From Saccharopolyspora thermophila (lineage in GTDB: Bacteria > Actinomycetota > Actinomycetes > Mycobacteriales > Pseudonocardiaceae), in assembly GCF_014646075.1 (NCBI RefSeq), contig NZ_BMMT01000001.1, forward strand, positions 583,930 through 647,929: 64,000 nt of DNA, in the 5' to 3' direction. The position numbers and the translations under genes were made by a program. The notes beneath the pieces were generated by a model. The model was not told where the DNA came from. It worked only from the letters and a program-made list of their open reading frames with translations, and did no database searches. Below, piece after piece: positions 27,928 to 36,896 of this stretch (the first letter of the stretch is position 1; every line of letters begins with the position of its first letter).

Positions 27928-27953
27928 ACGGGCCGTCCTGGTGGGCGGCCCGT
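27928..27953 (+). terminator. Terminator after the PadR gene
   Basis: ACGGGCCG (27928-27935) pairs with CGGCCCGT (27946-27953), 15 bases after the PadR stop and 23 bases before prfB. Confidence 0.55.
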
Positions 27954-27976
27954 CCGCGGAGGGTACCCTGAGCACT

Positions 27977-29086
27977 GTGAATCCCGACGTCGCCGCTGCG
28001 CTCAAAGAACTGTCCAACACCCTCGAGGGCATCGAGAGCGTGATGGACCTGGACGCTCTGCGCGCGAATATCGCGGAGCTGGAGGCCGAGGCTGCCAAGC
28101 CCGACCTCTGGGACGACGTCGAACACGCGCAGCGGGTCAGCAGTCAGCTCGTGCACCGGCAGGCCGAACTACGCAAGATCACCGAGCTGCGGCAGCGGCT
28201 CGAGGACCTCGAGGTGCTCTACGAGCTCAGCGAGGACGAGGGCGACGCCGCCGGGCTCGCCGAGGCCGACCAGGAGCGCGACCGCCTGCGCAAGGACCTC
28301 GAGGCCCTCGAGGTGCGCACCCTGCTGTCCGGCGAGTACGACGAGCGCGAGGCGATGGTGACCATCCGCGCCGAGGCCGGTGGCGTCGACGCGGCCGACT
28401 TCGCCGAGATGCTGATGCGGATGTACCTGCGCTGGGCGGAGCGGCACTCCTACCCGGTCGAGGTCTACGACACGTCCTACGCCGAGGAGGCGGGGCTGAA
28501 GTCGGCGACCTTCCGGGTCAACGCCCCCTACGCCTACGGCACCCTGTCCGTCGAGCAGGGCACCCACCGCCTGGTGCGCATCTCGCCGTTCGACAACCAG
28601 GGACGGCGCCAGACGTCCTTCGCGGGCGTCGAGGTGCTGCCGGTCGTGGAGGAGACCGACCACGTCGAGATCTCGGAGAAGGACATCCGGGTTGACGTCT
28701 TTCGGTCCTCGGGCCCCGGCGGCCAGAGCGTGAACACCACCGACTCCGCGGTCCGCATCACGCACCTGCCGACCGGCATCGTGGTGTCGTGCCAGAACGA
28801 GAAGTCGCAGCTGCAGAACAAGGCCGCCGCGATGCGCGTGCTCCAGTCCAAGCTGCTGGCCCGCAAGAGGGAGGAGGAGCGCGCCGAGCTGGACGCGCTC
28901 AAGGACAGCGGGTCCAGCTGGGGCAACCAGATGCGCTCCTACGTGCTGCACCCGTACCAGATGGTCAAGGACCTGCGCACCGAGTACGAGGTCGGCAACC
29001 CCGACGCGGTGCTCGACGGCGACATCGACGGCTTCCTCGAGGCCGGCATCCGGTGGCGCCGCCAGCAGCAGCACAGCGCGGCCTGA
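27977..29086 (+). CDS. prfB: Peptide chain release factor 2
   Basis: A 369-residue RF2, which ends translation at UGA and UAA. The stop-codon recognition tripeptide is SPF (ISPFDNQG) and the catalytic GGQ lies in [11 protein letters not shown] near residue 248. There is no in-frame TGA near the 5' end, so the programmed frameshift of other prfB genes is absent, as usual in actinobacteria. GTG 27977 gives a normal N-terminus ([18 protein letters not shown]). It opens the prfB-ftsE-ftsX-smpB series. Confidence 0.96.
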   Translation: MNPDVAAALKELSNTLEGIESVMDLDALRANIAELEAEAAKPDLWDDVEHAQRVSSQLVHRQAELRKITELRQRLEDLEVLYELSEDEGDAAGLAEADQERDRLRKDLEALEVRTLLSGEYDEREAMVTIRAEAGGVDAADFAEMLMRMYLRWAERHSYPVEVYDTSYAEEAGLKSATFRVNAPYAYGTLSVEQGTHRLVRISPFDNQGRRQTSFAGVEVLPVVEETDHVEISEKDIRVDVFRSSGPGGQSVNTTDSAVRITHLPTGIVVSCQNEKSQLQNKAAAMRVLQSKLLARKREEERAELDALKDSGSSWGNQMRSYVLHPYQMVKDLRTEYEVGNPDAVLDGDIDGFLEAGIRWRRQQQHSAA

Positions 29087-29188
29087 CCAGCACGGTCCGT
29101 GGCCTGCGAAGTCGCAGGTGATCAGCGGTGCTCCCGCCGGTCCGGGTGAGCGAAGTCCCCCTAACGGTCGCGGGTAAACTCACGCCCC

Positions 29189-29878
29189 GTGATCCGCCTA
29201 GAGCACGTGTCCAAGACGTACAAGACGTCGACCCGGCCCGCTCTCGATGATGTGTCGGTCAACATCGACAAGGGCGAGTTCGTGTTCCTGATCGGCCCCT
29301 CCGGGTCGGGCAAGTCGACGTTCATGCGGTTGCTGCTGCGCGAGGACGTGCCCACCCGCGGGCGGGTCTTTGTCGCCGACTGGAACGTCGCCAAGCTGCC
29401 GCGGCGCCGCGTCCCCCGGCTGCGCCAGCGCATCGGCTGCGTGTTCCAGGACTTCCGGCTGCTGAACAACAAGACCGTCGCGGAGAACGTGGCGTTCGCG
29501 CTGGAAGTGATCGGCAAACCCCGCAACGACATCCGGCGGGTGGTGCCGCAGGTGTTGCAGCTGGTCGGTCTGGACAGCAAGGCCGACCGGATGCCGCACG
29601 AGCTCTCCGGTGGTGAGCAGCAGCGCGTGGCCATCGCCCGGGCGTTCGTCAACCGGCCGCTGGTGCTGCTGTGCGACGAGCCGACCGGGAACCTGGACCC
29701 CGACACCAGCCAGGACATCATGCTGCTACTGGAGCGCATCAACCGCACCGGCACCACGGTCGTCATGGCCACCCACGACCACTCCATCGTCGACTCGATG
29801 CGGCGGCGTGTCGTCGAACTCAGCCTCGGGCGGGTCATCCGCGACGACGCCCGCGGCGTCTACGGCGTCGGCCGCTGA
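29189..29878 (+). CDS. ftsE: Cell division ATP-binding protein FtsE
   Basis: A 229-residue ABC ATPase that partners FtsX and controls peptidoglycan hydrolases at the septum. Walker A is GPSGSGKST at 36-44, the Q-loop follows ([10 protein letters not shown]), the signature is LSGGEQQR near 139, and Walker B is [14 protein letters not shown] 29189 is the start. FtsX follows after 56 bases. Confidence 0.96.
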   Translation: MIRLEHVSKTYKTSTRPALDDVSVNIDKGEFVFLIGPSGSGKSTFMRLLLREDVPTRGRVFVADWNVAKLPRRRVPRLRQRIGCVFQDFRLLNNKTVAENVAFALEVIGKPRNDIRRVVPQVLQLVGLDSKADRMPHELSGGEQQRVAIARAFVNRPLVLLCDEPTGNLDPDTSQDIMLLLERINRTGTTVVMATHDHSIVDSMRRRVVELSLGRVIRDDARGVYGVGR

Positions 29879-29934
29879 CCGCGCCCGAGCACCCCGAGGA
29901 CAACACCCCGACCCGGCAGGAAAGCTGACACAAG

Positions 29935-30837
29935 ATGCGCGCGAGCTTCGTATTCAGCGAGGTCGTCAACGGCCTTCGGCGCAACGTGACGATGACCATC
30001 GCGATGATCCTGACCACCGCCATCTCGGTCGGCCTGCTCGGCGGTGGTCTCCTGGTGGTCCGCCTGATCGACAAGATGCAGGAGACCTACCAGGACCGCG
30101 TCGAGGTCGTGGTGTTCATGACCGACGACGTCAGCGCCAACGACGACGACTGCACCCAGCAGCCGTGCGCCAAGATCAAGGCCGACCTCAAACGCATCCC
30201 CGGGGTCGAGTCGGTGACGTTCGAGAACCGCCAGCAGGCGTTCGAGAACTTCAACAAGGTGTTCGAGTCGCAGCCGGAGCTGCGTGACGTCGCCCGCGCC
30301 GAGGCGATGCCCGCCTCGCTGCGCGTCAAACTGTCCGACCAGGAGCAGTTCCCGGCGATCCAGCAGCAGTTCACCGGCCGTCCCGGAGTGGACAGCGTGG
30401 TCGACCAGGCCGAGTACCTCAACCGACTGTTCGACGTGCTCAACGGCATCCGCAACGCGACGTTCTCGGTCGCGCTGGTGCAGGCGCTGGCGGCCCTGCT
30501 GCTGATCTCCAACACCATCCAGCTGTCCGCGTTCACCCGGCGCACCGAGACCGGCATCATGCGCCTGGTCGGCGCCACCCGCTGGTACACGCAGCTGCCG
30601 TTCCTGCTGGAGGCGGTGGTCTCCGGCCTGATCGGCGCGATCCTGGCCATCATCGGGCTGCTGATCGCCAAGGCCACGTTCATCGACCGGGTCATGTCGC
30701 CGGTGTTCGGCACCGGCATCATCCCCAACGTCGAGTGGGGCGACATCGCGCTGGTCTCGCCGGTCCTGCTGCTGGTCGCCGCGGCCGTGTCGGCGGTCAC
30801 CGGCTACGTGACGCTGCGCCTGTACGTGCGGCTGTAG
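29935..30837 (+). CDS. ftsX: Cell division permease-like protein FtsX
   Basis: A 300-residue FtsX with four TM segments (about 22-42, 175-195, 225-245, 275-296). The large extracellular loop between TM1 and TM2 recruits peptidoglycan hydrolases or their activators, and here contains two Cys ([10 protein letters not shown]). The coupling motif near TM2 ([14 protein letters not shown]) is normal. It pairs with FtsE upstream. Confidence 0.96.
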   Translation: MRASFVFSEVVNGLRRNVTMTIAMILTTAISVGLLGGGLLVVRLIDKMQETYQDRVEVVVFMTDDVSANDDDCTQQPCAKIKADLKRIPGVESVTFENRQQAFENFNKVFESQPELRDVARAEAMPASLRVKLSDQEQFPAIQQQFTGRPGVDSVVDQAEYLNRLFDVLNGIRNATFSVALVQALAALLLISNTIQLSAFTRRTETGIMRLVGATRWYTQLPFLLEAVVSGLIGAILAIIGLLIAKATFIDRVMSPVFGTGIIPNVEWGDIALVSPVLLLVAAAVSAVTGYVTLRLYVRL

Positions 30838-30877
30838 CCGCCGAAACTCGCGTGACTCGGCGGTTAAGGTTGTTCGT

Positions 30878-31354
30878 ATGGTGAAGGAACGTGGCCGCAA
30901 GCTCATCGCGCAGAACCGCAGGGCGCGGCACGACTGGTCGGTGCTGGACACCTACGAGACCGGGATCGTGCTGACCGGGACGGAGGTCAAGAGCCTGCGG
31001 CAGGGCAAGGCACAGCTGGCCGATGGTTTCGCCACGGTGGACGACGGCGAGGTGTGGCTGCGCAACGTCCACATCCCCGAGTACACCGAGGGGACGTGGA
31101 CCAACCACGAGCCGCGCCGGTCCCGCAAGCTCCTGCTGCACAAGCACGAGATCCGCCGCCTCATCGGCAAGATCAAGGAGAGCGGGCTGAGCCTGATTCC
31201 CATGTCGATGTACTTCTCCGACGGCAGGGCCAAGGTCGAACTGGCCCTGGCCCGCGGTAAGAAGGCGTACGACAAGAGGCAGGACATGGCCCGCCGCGAC
31301 GCCCAGCGGGAGATGCAGCGCGCCATCGGCCGGGCCCGCAAGGGCGTGCGGTAG
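30878..31354 (+). CDS. smpB: SsrA-binding protein SmpB
   Basis: A 158-residue SmpB, the tmRNA partner in rescue of stalled ribosomes. Family landmarks are [13 protein letters not shown] at the start, [16 protein letters not shown], and the basic C-terminal tail ([18 protein letters not shown]) that enters the mRNA channel. It lies about 350 bases upstream of the tmRNA gene. Confidence 0.97.
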   Translation: MVKERGRKLIAQNRRARHDWSVLDTYETGIVLTGTEVKSLRQGKAQLADGFATVDDGEVWLRNVHIPEYTEGTWTNHEPRRSRKLLLHKHEIRRLIGKIKESGLSLIPMSMYFSDGRAKVELALARGKKAYDKRQDMARRDAQREMQRAIGRARKGVR

Positions 31355-31612
31355 GTGCCGCGCAGCGACGCCGACGTCCCGGCGTGGCTCGCCGAGCTGG
31401 GCGTGCCCGGGCTGGTCGACCTCCACACGCACTTCCTGCCGGGGCGGGTGTCACGCAAGGTGTGGGCGTACTTCGACCAGGCCGGCACGCACCACGGCAC
31501 CGAGTGGCCGATCCACTACCGGCACGCCGAGACCACCCGGCTGACCATCCTTCGCGACATGCGCGCTGTGCTGGACGACACGTCGGCCCGGCTGCTCAAT
31601 GTGCGTTCGTGA
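31355..31612 (+). pseudogene. Amidohydrolase remnant with internal deletion
   Basis: An 85-codon in-frame remnant of an Amidohydro_2-type metal-dependent hydrolase, normally about 280 residues. The N-terminus is intact, including the first metal motif DLHTHFLP, up to about residue 68 (RLTILRDM). It then joins RAVLDDTSARLLNVRS, which looks like the family's C-terminal end. About 200 residues, including the remaining metal ligands and the catalytic acid, are missing, so it cannot be active. GTG 31355 directly follows the smpB stop. Confidence 0.7.
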
Positions 31613-31707
31613 TCAATTCGGGGATGGGGGAGTAATAGCGGGGCGGTGACGCGTTATCCTGGTGTACACCGGTTCGACAGGCGGACCGGAAGGCAGGTTG
31701 GATCCCA

Positions 31708-32078
31708 GGGGGTGAACGGTTTCGACTTCGTGAGTTGATCCGAGGGAAGCGTGCCGGTGCAGGCGAGAGACCACCGTCAAGCGTCGTCGCAAACAAATAA
31801 GCGCCGACAAGAGTCAGCGCGGGTACGTCCTCGCCGCCTGAGCGAGGAGCGACCCTGTCGGACCGGGAGCGCCTCCGACCCGGAATCCGGCATCAGCTAG
31901 GAGGCTCCACTGCCAGGTCCGGTCGCGGGACCTGGTGGGACACCGAACAGCGACTGGGCTCGTCACACCGGCTGGTTCGCGAGACCGGTGGAGCCGAGTA
32001 GAGGCATAGCGGACTGCGCACGGAGAAGCCTCGGCGAGGCCGCGAAGGACCCGGGTTCGATTCCCGGCACCTCCACCA
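31708..32078 (+). ncRNA. ssrA: Transfer-messenger RNA
   Basis: A one-piece tmRNA of 371 bases. The 5' end GGGGGTG pairs with CACCTCC before the encoded ACCA (32068-32078), and the T-arm GGGTTCGATTCCC is standard. The tag reading frame starts at the resume codon GCC 31803 and runs 12 codons to TGA 31839, giving ADKSQRGYVLAA. The 3' 116 bases are also the antisense end of the recombinase gene, which marks the insertion site of the following element. Confidence 0.93.
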
Positions 32079-33693
32079 AATTAGTCATTGCACGAACACC
32101 TTCCTTCGAGGCCCTGGCTGGCGCGTTGTCGCTGGTCAGGGCCTTGTTCGTGACTGCTGCTGTGTCGTGGTCGGTGCTGGGTTGGGGGATGCGGTACCTG
32201 GGGATGATGGTGCTGGCGCTGGTGATCTTGACTTCGGCGATGAGGGTTTCGATCAGGGCTTTGCGGGTCTGGTCGCTGCCGGAGTCGATGACCCTGGTGA
32301 TGTGATCGGCGATCTTGACGAGCATGGCCGCTTCGGGGACGGTGGGCTCGGCGTCGAGAGCGGCGGCGAGTTCCTCACGGCGGGCGTGCAGTTGCTTGCT
32401 AGGGGCGCGCAGCTCGGCGAGGCGTTGGCCGACCAACTCCTCATCGAGGGTGCCGTTTTCGAACGCGGTGAGGTAGCGGTCGATCTTGCCGTTGGTCTCC
32501 GTGATCTTGGCCTCCACCGAGGCGAGTTCGGCTTGCTGGGTGTCGTGCCCGGCGCGGTGTTGCCGCTGGGCTTCGGCCACGGCGTCGGCGATGAGCGTGT
32601 GGTGGTCGCGGTAGAAGCTCGCGAGTGCGTCGAGCACGGCTTGCTCGACGGCGTCGGCGTTGATGCGGTGCCCGTCGCATTTGGTGGTGTCGTAGCGGGA
32701 GCGGGTGAAGCAGGTGTAGTAGCGGTAGACCTTGTTCTTGCCGGTGGCGCGGGTGCCGATCATGGCTTTGCCGCATTTCGGGCAGCGCATGAGTCCGGTG
32801 AGCTGGTAGTCGGAGCCGTTGGCGCGTCGGTGGGCGTGGTCCTCGCCGCGTTCGGCGAGCAGGCGTTGTGCTTCTTCGAAGGTCTCGGTGTCGATCAGGG
32901 GTGTGTGGCAGTCGTTCACGGTGATCTCCCGGAAGGACAGTTCGCCGATGTAGATCCGGTTCGAGAGGACTCGCAGGACTTGGTAGGCGGACCAGGTGCC
33001 GCCGGTGGTGGTGCGGTGACCTCGCTCGTTGAGCACCCGGGCGACGACCTTGGAGCCCAACCGGTCGTAGGTGTACAGCCGGAAGATCAACCGCACGATC
33101 GGTGACTCGTCGGTGTGGGGCACGAGCCGGTGGGTGTCGTGGGCGACGGTGTAGCCGAAGGGACGGCGACCGCCTTTCCACAGCCCTTTGGCGGCTTTGC
33201 GTTCCATGCCGTTGATCACGCGGTCGATGATGGTGTCGCGTTCGAACTGGGCGAACATGCCCAGCATCTGCACCAGCATCCGGCCCATCGGCGTGGAGGT
33301 GTCGAACGGTTCCGTGGCGGAGCGGAACACCACGCCGCACTGGTCGAGTTCGTCGAGCAGGGTCACCATGTCCCGCAGGTTCCGGGAGAACCGGTCCACT
33401 CGGTAGACCAGCAGCACATCGATCAACCCCGCTCGCGCGGCGGCCAGTGCCCGTTGCAGGTCATCCCGCTCGGTGGTCGCGCCCGAGGCGTCGTCGGAAA
33501 ACCGCATGGCCACATGCCAACCGGGCTGAGACTCCACATAGGACTTCAACCGTTCGTCTTGCGCCTCGATGGAGTAGGGCTGGTGTTCGTCGTCGGTGGA
33601 ACGCCGCATGTAGACCACGACCCGTACCGTGTCGAGATCATCCAGCGTCATCGCCGCGTTTTTGGTGCGTCGCGCGGTGCTCGATCGCCCCAT
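31963..33693 (-). CDS. Large serine recombinase (integrase) of the ssrA element
   Basis: A 576-residue large serine recombinase, the likely integrase. The resolvase-like catalytic domain has nucleophile Ser32 (YMRRST) and the conserved YRVDRFSRN and ERDTIIDRV motifs. A recombinase domain, a zinc ribbon (CPKCGKAM, about residue 307) and a long coiled coil (about 390-450) follow. The last 39 codons are antisense to the tmRNA 3' end, so the C-terminus (VEVPGIEPGSF and onward) is encoded by attachment-site DNA. GGGAG precedes ATG 33693. Confidence 0.92.
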   Translation of the reverse strand: MGRSSTARRTKNAAMTLDDLDTVRVVVYMRRSTDDEHQPYSIEAQDERLKSYVESQPGWHVAMRFSDDASGATTERDDLQRALAAARAGLIDVLLVYRVDRFSRNLRDMVTLLDELDQCGVVFRSATEPFDTSTPMGRMLVQMLGMFAQFERDTIIDRVINGMERKAAKGLWKGGRRPFGYTVAHDTHRLVPHTDESPIVRLIFRLYTYDRLGSKVVARVLNERGHRTTTGGTWSAYQVLRVLSNRIYIGELSFREITVNDCHTPLIDTETFEEAQRLLAERGEDHAHRRANGSDYQLTGLMRCPKCGKAMIGTRATGKNKVYRYYTCFTRSRYDTTKCDGHRINADAVEQAVLDALASFYRDHHTLIADAVAEAQRQHRAGHDTQQAELASVEAKITETNGKIDRYLTAFENGTLDEELVGQRLAELRAPSKQLHARREELAAALDAEPTVPEAAMLVKIADHITRVIDSGSDQTRKALIETLIAEVKITSASTIIPRYRIPQPSTDHDTAAVTNKALTSDNAPARASKEGVRAMTNLVEVPGIEPGSFAASPRLLRAQSAMPLLGSTGLANQPV

Positions 33694-33723
33694 GAAAAGA
33701 CTCCCTCAGTGTTCCTTTTCGAT

Positions 33724-33761
33724 GGCCGATCCGGGCCATTTCTTGCTGGCCCGGATCGGCC
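33724..33761. terminator. Perfect 15-bp hairpin upstream of the recombinase
   Basis: GGCCGATCCGGGCCA (33724-33738) and its complement (33747-33761) with an eight-base loop, 30 bases before the recombinase start and about 100 after the small gene upstream. It is probably a terminator isolating recombinase expression. Confidence 0.6.
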
Positions 33762-33863
33762 GTGAACAAAACTGTTTTTCTGGTGAAAAGAGCCGACTAA
33801 GAACCGACTAACACCGCAGGTCACAGCAGGTATCGCGCATGGTTGCATTATCCCTCGTCGTGG

Positions 33864-34127
33864 TCATCTTGGGAAGGTGATATGTCTGGTTTTAGGCGGC
33901 TTTTTCGTCGTCGGTCGGGGTCTCTTCCTGTTGTATCCATTCATTGACAAAGCGGCGAGTGTGATGACCGCGCGGCGGTATTCTTCGGCGGTCATCGGCT
34001 CGGTCTCGATCCGTTCCACCGTAACGTCGGCGCGGCCTGGCCTGCGGCGAAGCGGCACGACATTGCTGTCCGCATCACCTGCGCTGTCGGTGTGATCGGG
34101 GCGGTTTTCGGGGTTGTGGGGGCACAT
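33864..34127 (-). CDS. Small hypothetical element protein
   Basis: An 87-residue protein of unknown function. GGAGG lies before ATG 34127. The middle part (TVERIETEPMTAEEYRRAVITLAALS) is a likely helix pair; the C-terminus is very basic (RKRPRPTTKKPPKT). Similar small ORFs with an EEYRRAV-type stretch are common in actinomycete integrative elements near the integrase. A DNA-binding or directionality role would suit place and charge, but nothing proves it. Confidence 0.65.
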   Translation of the reverse strand: MCPHNPENRPDHTDSAGDADSNVVPLRRRPGRADVTVERIETEPMTAEEYRRAVITLAALSMNGYNRKRPRPTTKKPPKTRHITFPR

Positions 34128-34491
34128 AGGGCACCTCCGGGTGCCCGCGAGCCCGCATCGTGGGCGGGAGTTCGCGGGCGCTGGTCGGCAGCAAGGGGTA
34201 ACCGTCGACGCAGCGGGCACACGCCAGCCGGATCACCCGAACCCCGTGCCGTGTCAGGCTTTCCAGGGGTGCGGGCACGCGCCATGACGCGCGCTGTGGT
34301 GGCTGGCGGTTCCAGGCTGAACAAGGCCGGTGGGCTTCGACTCCCCGACTGCACTTCGGGCACCCGTCGGGGCCAGCGATCACCGGCCGGAGTTGTGGGC
34401 TCTCACCGCCCACGATCAGCGAGACCACCGGCGAGACCGGGGCGAGACTGCGGGTCTCGTCTCGTTTTTCCGGTCTCGGTGTCTCGATCAT
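34075..34491 (-). CDS. Possible zinc-ribbon ORF overlapping the iteron array
   Basis: A possible 138-residue protein with a CPKC near residue 45 and a CARC about 45 residues later, a zinc-ribbon spacing. The start is uncertain (ATG 34491 lies inside the CGAGACC array) and the 3' end overlaps the next gene by 53 bases. The N-terminus is an Glu-Thr stretch that simply translates the DNA repeat. It may be real from the Cys pattern onward. Confidence 0.4.
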   Translation of the reverse strand: MIETPRPEKRDETRSLAPVSPVVSLIVGGESPQLRPVIAGPDGCPKCSRGVEAHRPCSAWNRQPPQRASWRVPAPLESLTRHGVRVIRLACARCVDGYPLLPTSARELPPTMRARGHPEVPYVPPQPRKPPRSHRQRR

Positions 34492-34524
34492 GGTCTCGGC
34501 TGTGGTCTCGCGCGGGGCGAGACA
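34420..34524. repeat. CGAGACC/GGTCTCG iteron array 1
   Basis: Within 105 bases there are ten copies of CGAGAC(C/T/A) or its complement: direct at 34420, 34432, 34443 and 34518; inverted at 34453, 34459, 34472, 34481, 34492 and 34504. Spacing is mostly 11-13 bases. This is an iteron-like protein-binding array, with orientation switching in its middle. Confidence 0.75.
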
Positions 34525-34575
34525 CGGGGCGGGTCGACCAGAGAGCACAGACGACCGTGTCGCGTTGTCAAGGAG

Positions 34576-35937
34576 TCAGGCGGGACGCCGCCACCGCTGC
34601 CACGGTTGCCGCGTGGGCGTCCTATGGCTGGTGGTGTCCTCGTCGAGATCGGGGTCGGTGAGCACGATGTCGCCGACGTCGAGCCCGCGCCGGTTGGCCT
34701 CGCGCATCTCGTCGGTGACGCCGTCGAGGTAGGCGCCCTCGTCGTCATCGTCATCGTCGAGCGGTGACGGCGGGCGTGTGGCCAACTCGGCGAGCACCCT
34801 GGGAGTGCCGTCGTCCGTGGTGCCGCCGATCACGGTGGGCAGCTCGCCCAATCGCACCCGCCGGGCTTGCTCGGGCACGGCGGTGACCACGGACCACACC
34901 TCGCCCGCCGGGCCGTCTAGGTGGCCGTGCTCGCGGGACGCGGTCGCCACGGGGACGGGGGAATGCTTGGCCTGCAAGGCTTTTCGCAAGCCCTGTTCGC
35001 GGCGGGCGCTGGTGGTCCAGATCAGCACCATGCCCGCCAATCGCCGCGCCACATCGAAACGGTCGGTGTAGGGCTTGCCGGAGCCGGTGTAGCGGTCGAT
35101 CTTGTCCGCGACACGGCGCAGGGGGTCGGTGCCGGTGTCGTGTTCCAGGAAGAACCCCAGCCAGCGGCCGTTTTCGTGCCAGCAGCCGTAGCCGTCCGGG
35201 GTGATCTTGTTGCAGTAGAACTCGGTAATCGACTCCTCGGAGCGCCACGTGTGCAGACCCTCGCGGCCGAAATCCCGCTCATCGGCGGCGAACCCGCCGA
35301 GCCCGGCACGGCGGGAGTAGTCGGCCAGCTCAGCGAAGAACTGAGTCACCCCCAACAAGTGGCCCAGCCTGGGCGATTCGAGGATGCGGCGCAGCCGATC
35401 CGCGTGCGTGGACGGACGCGGCGGACTCGTGCCGTCCTGGGCGGCGCGCAGCTCCGCGCCGCGATAGCCCAGCAGGTAGTGAAACGGCTTCGAGCCACCG
35501 TCAGCGCGATACGGCTGCGTGCGCCACAACACGCCCAAATCAGCCAAGTGCAGCAAGCGATGCTGTGCCCGCGACATCGACGGAAACACCAACGCGCGAA
35601 GCTGCTCCGTGGTCAAAACATGATGTTCAGCAACCAGTTCCAGCACCAGACGATCCCGAGGCGTCAGCTTCGCCCACAGCGCCCCGTCCGGCTCTCCGCC
35701 CGCCGCCCTGCGGCGGCGCCCCCGCGCGGCAGACGTGAACTGAGACTGATTGCGACCAATCAGTCGGACACCCGCGCCGCGCGCCTTGTCCCCGCCCCGA
35801 CCTGCGGAGTTAGGAACAACACCCCCTGCGGATGCCCCTGCGGCCCTGGGACGCACCGCACCCGTCGTCCCATCCGCAGCCCCACCCGCCGCGCCAGCCG
35901 CGCGGGCGTGAGCCTCCTTGTGTCTGCGGTCAGCCAT
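34576..35937 (-). CDS. Replication-relaxation family protein
   Basis: A 453-residue protein of the replication-relaxation (Replic_Relax) family, found on actinomycete plasmids and integrative elements and thought to act in replication or mobilisation. An Ala/Gly/Arg-rich N-terminus (about 1-90) is followed by a winged helix (LTPRDRLVLELVAEHHVLTTEQL), the core with GRWLGFFLEHDTGTDPLRR, and an acidic C-terminus (DDDDDDEG). ATG 35937 (MADRRHKEAHARA) is the start. It ends about 50 bases right of iteron array 1, which would be a natural binding site. Confidence 0.85.
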   Translation of the reverse strand: MADRRHKEAHARAAGAAGGAADGTTGAVRPRAAGASAGGVVPNSAGRGGDKARGAGVRLIGRNQSQFTSAARGRRRRAAGGEPDGALWAKLTPRDRLVLELVAEHHVLTTEQLRALVFPSMSRAQHRLLHLADLGVLWRTQPYRADGGSKPFHYLLGYRGAELRAAQDGTSPPRPSTHADRLRRILESPRLGHLLGVTQFFAELADYSRRAGLGGFAADERDFGREGLHTWRSEESITEFYCNKITPDGYGCWHENGRWLGFFLEHDTGTDPLRRVADKIDRYTGSGKPYTDRFDVARRLAGMVLIWTTSARREQGLRKALQAKHSPVPVATASREHGHLDGPAGEVWSVVTAVPEQARRVRLGELPTVIGGTTDDGTPRVLAELATRPPSPLDDDDDDEGAYLDGVTDEMREANRRGLDVGDIVLTDPDLDEDTTSHRTPTRQPWQRWRRPA

Positions 35938-36422
35938 CGACACCACCCCTCGGTCAAAGGAACCCTGGACGCCCCTGAAGTCCGGAAAAACGGCCCTCAT
36001 GGGACGCGATCAAGAAAAATGTGACCAACGACACACTTCAGGGTTGGTGGTGTGGTGGCTGCCGGTCGCCCGTCGCCAACGCGCGAGCATGATCACCGGC
36101 CTCCTCCAGTGTGCCAAGAACCCAAGCACTACAGGAGAGGCAATTGACGGCCCGATTTTGGACACCAACACCCGCACGTTCACGCGCACGGAGCAGCGCA
36201 GCTCGTTAGGCACGCCGGTGCCGGTCGATCTGCGGCTACGGGTGGAAGTGAGCCCGGTGCACCCGCGTCGGGTGGGGCTCCGGGCCTCGCGTTACTCGCG
36301 ACTCTCCCACCTCGCCCGGCCCGAGGGATAGTTATTCCCAAGGAAGTTGGGCGACGAGCATTCCGCCCTTGCAGGGGCGTGACCAGCGATGTTGTTCCGC
36401 TGTGGGCGGCAGGTCGCGTGGT
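35938..36422. other. Gene-poor stretch right of the replication-relaxation gene
   Basis: 485 bases. Open frames exist on both strands (for example 36010-36213 minus), but none has convincing protein character; a GGAGAGG followed by TTG at about 36143 opens only 21 codons. It probably holds the promoter of the replication-relaxation gene. I see no strong repeat. Confidence 0.4.
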
Positions 36423-36854
36423 TCAGCCGTTCCAGCCGTGCCAGAAGGGCGTGCGGTCCTCCCCAGCGGCGACGAGGGCGTTCTTCAGCGCGCCGGGCCG
36501 GACGTCGGTGTCGGCGAGTTGGTCAAGAGGCAACCAGTGAAACTCCAGGTGGTCTTCCTGGCTGACCGGCTCTGCGGCGTCGATGGACACCTCGAAGACG
36601 AGGTTGATTTCGTGGTGGGTCACGCCGTCCTCGATGTAGCCGTGTTCGACAGCCCCGACGAAGCCCGCGATCTTGGCGTCGGTGCCGAGTTCTTCGGCGA
36701 GTTCGCGCACGAGGGCGACTTCCACCCGCTCACCCGGTTCGACGTGGCCGCCGGGCAGAAACGACCAGGACTTGGTGCGCTGACGCACCAGGAGAAGTTG
36801 ACCACCGCGGCGGATGACGGCCCTGGCGATGATCTCGGTGGTCGCGGCGCTCAT
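36423..36854 (-). CDS. Nudix hydrolase
   Basis: A 143-residue Nudix hydrolase with a complete Nudix box at residues 34-56 (GGHVEPGERVEVALVREL then EEL), acting on a nucleoside diphosphate derivative that cannot be predicted. It is the first cargo gene right of the replication gene and is divergent from the phosphotransferase gene with a 42-base gap, so the two probably share a promoter region. Confidence 0.9.
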   Translation of the reverse strand: MSAATTEIIARAVIRRGGQLLLVRQRTKSWSFLPGGHVEPGERVEVALVRELAEELGTDAKIAGFVGAVEHGYIEDGVTHHEINLVFEVSIDAAEPVSQEDHLEFHWLPLDQLADTDVRPGALKNALVAAGEDRTPFWHGWNG

Positions 36855-36896
36855 GCGTGCCTTTCCTGTCGGTCGCTGCCTCTAGGGTTGCGTATC

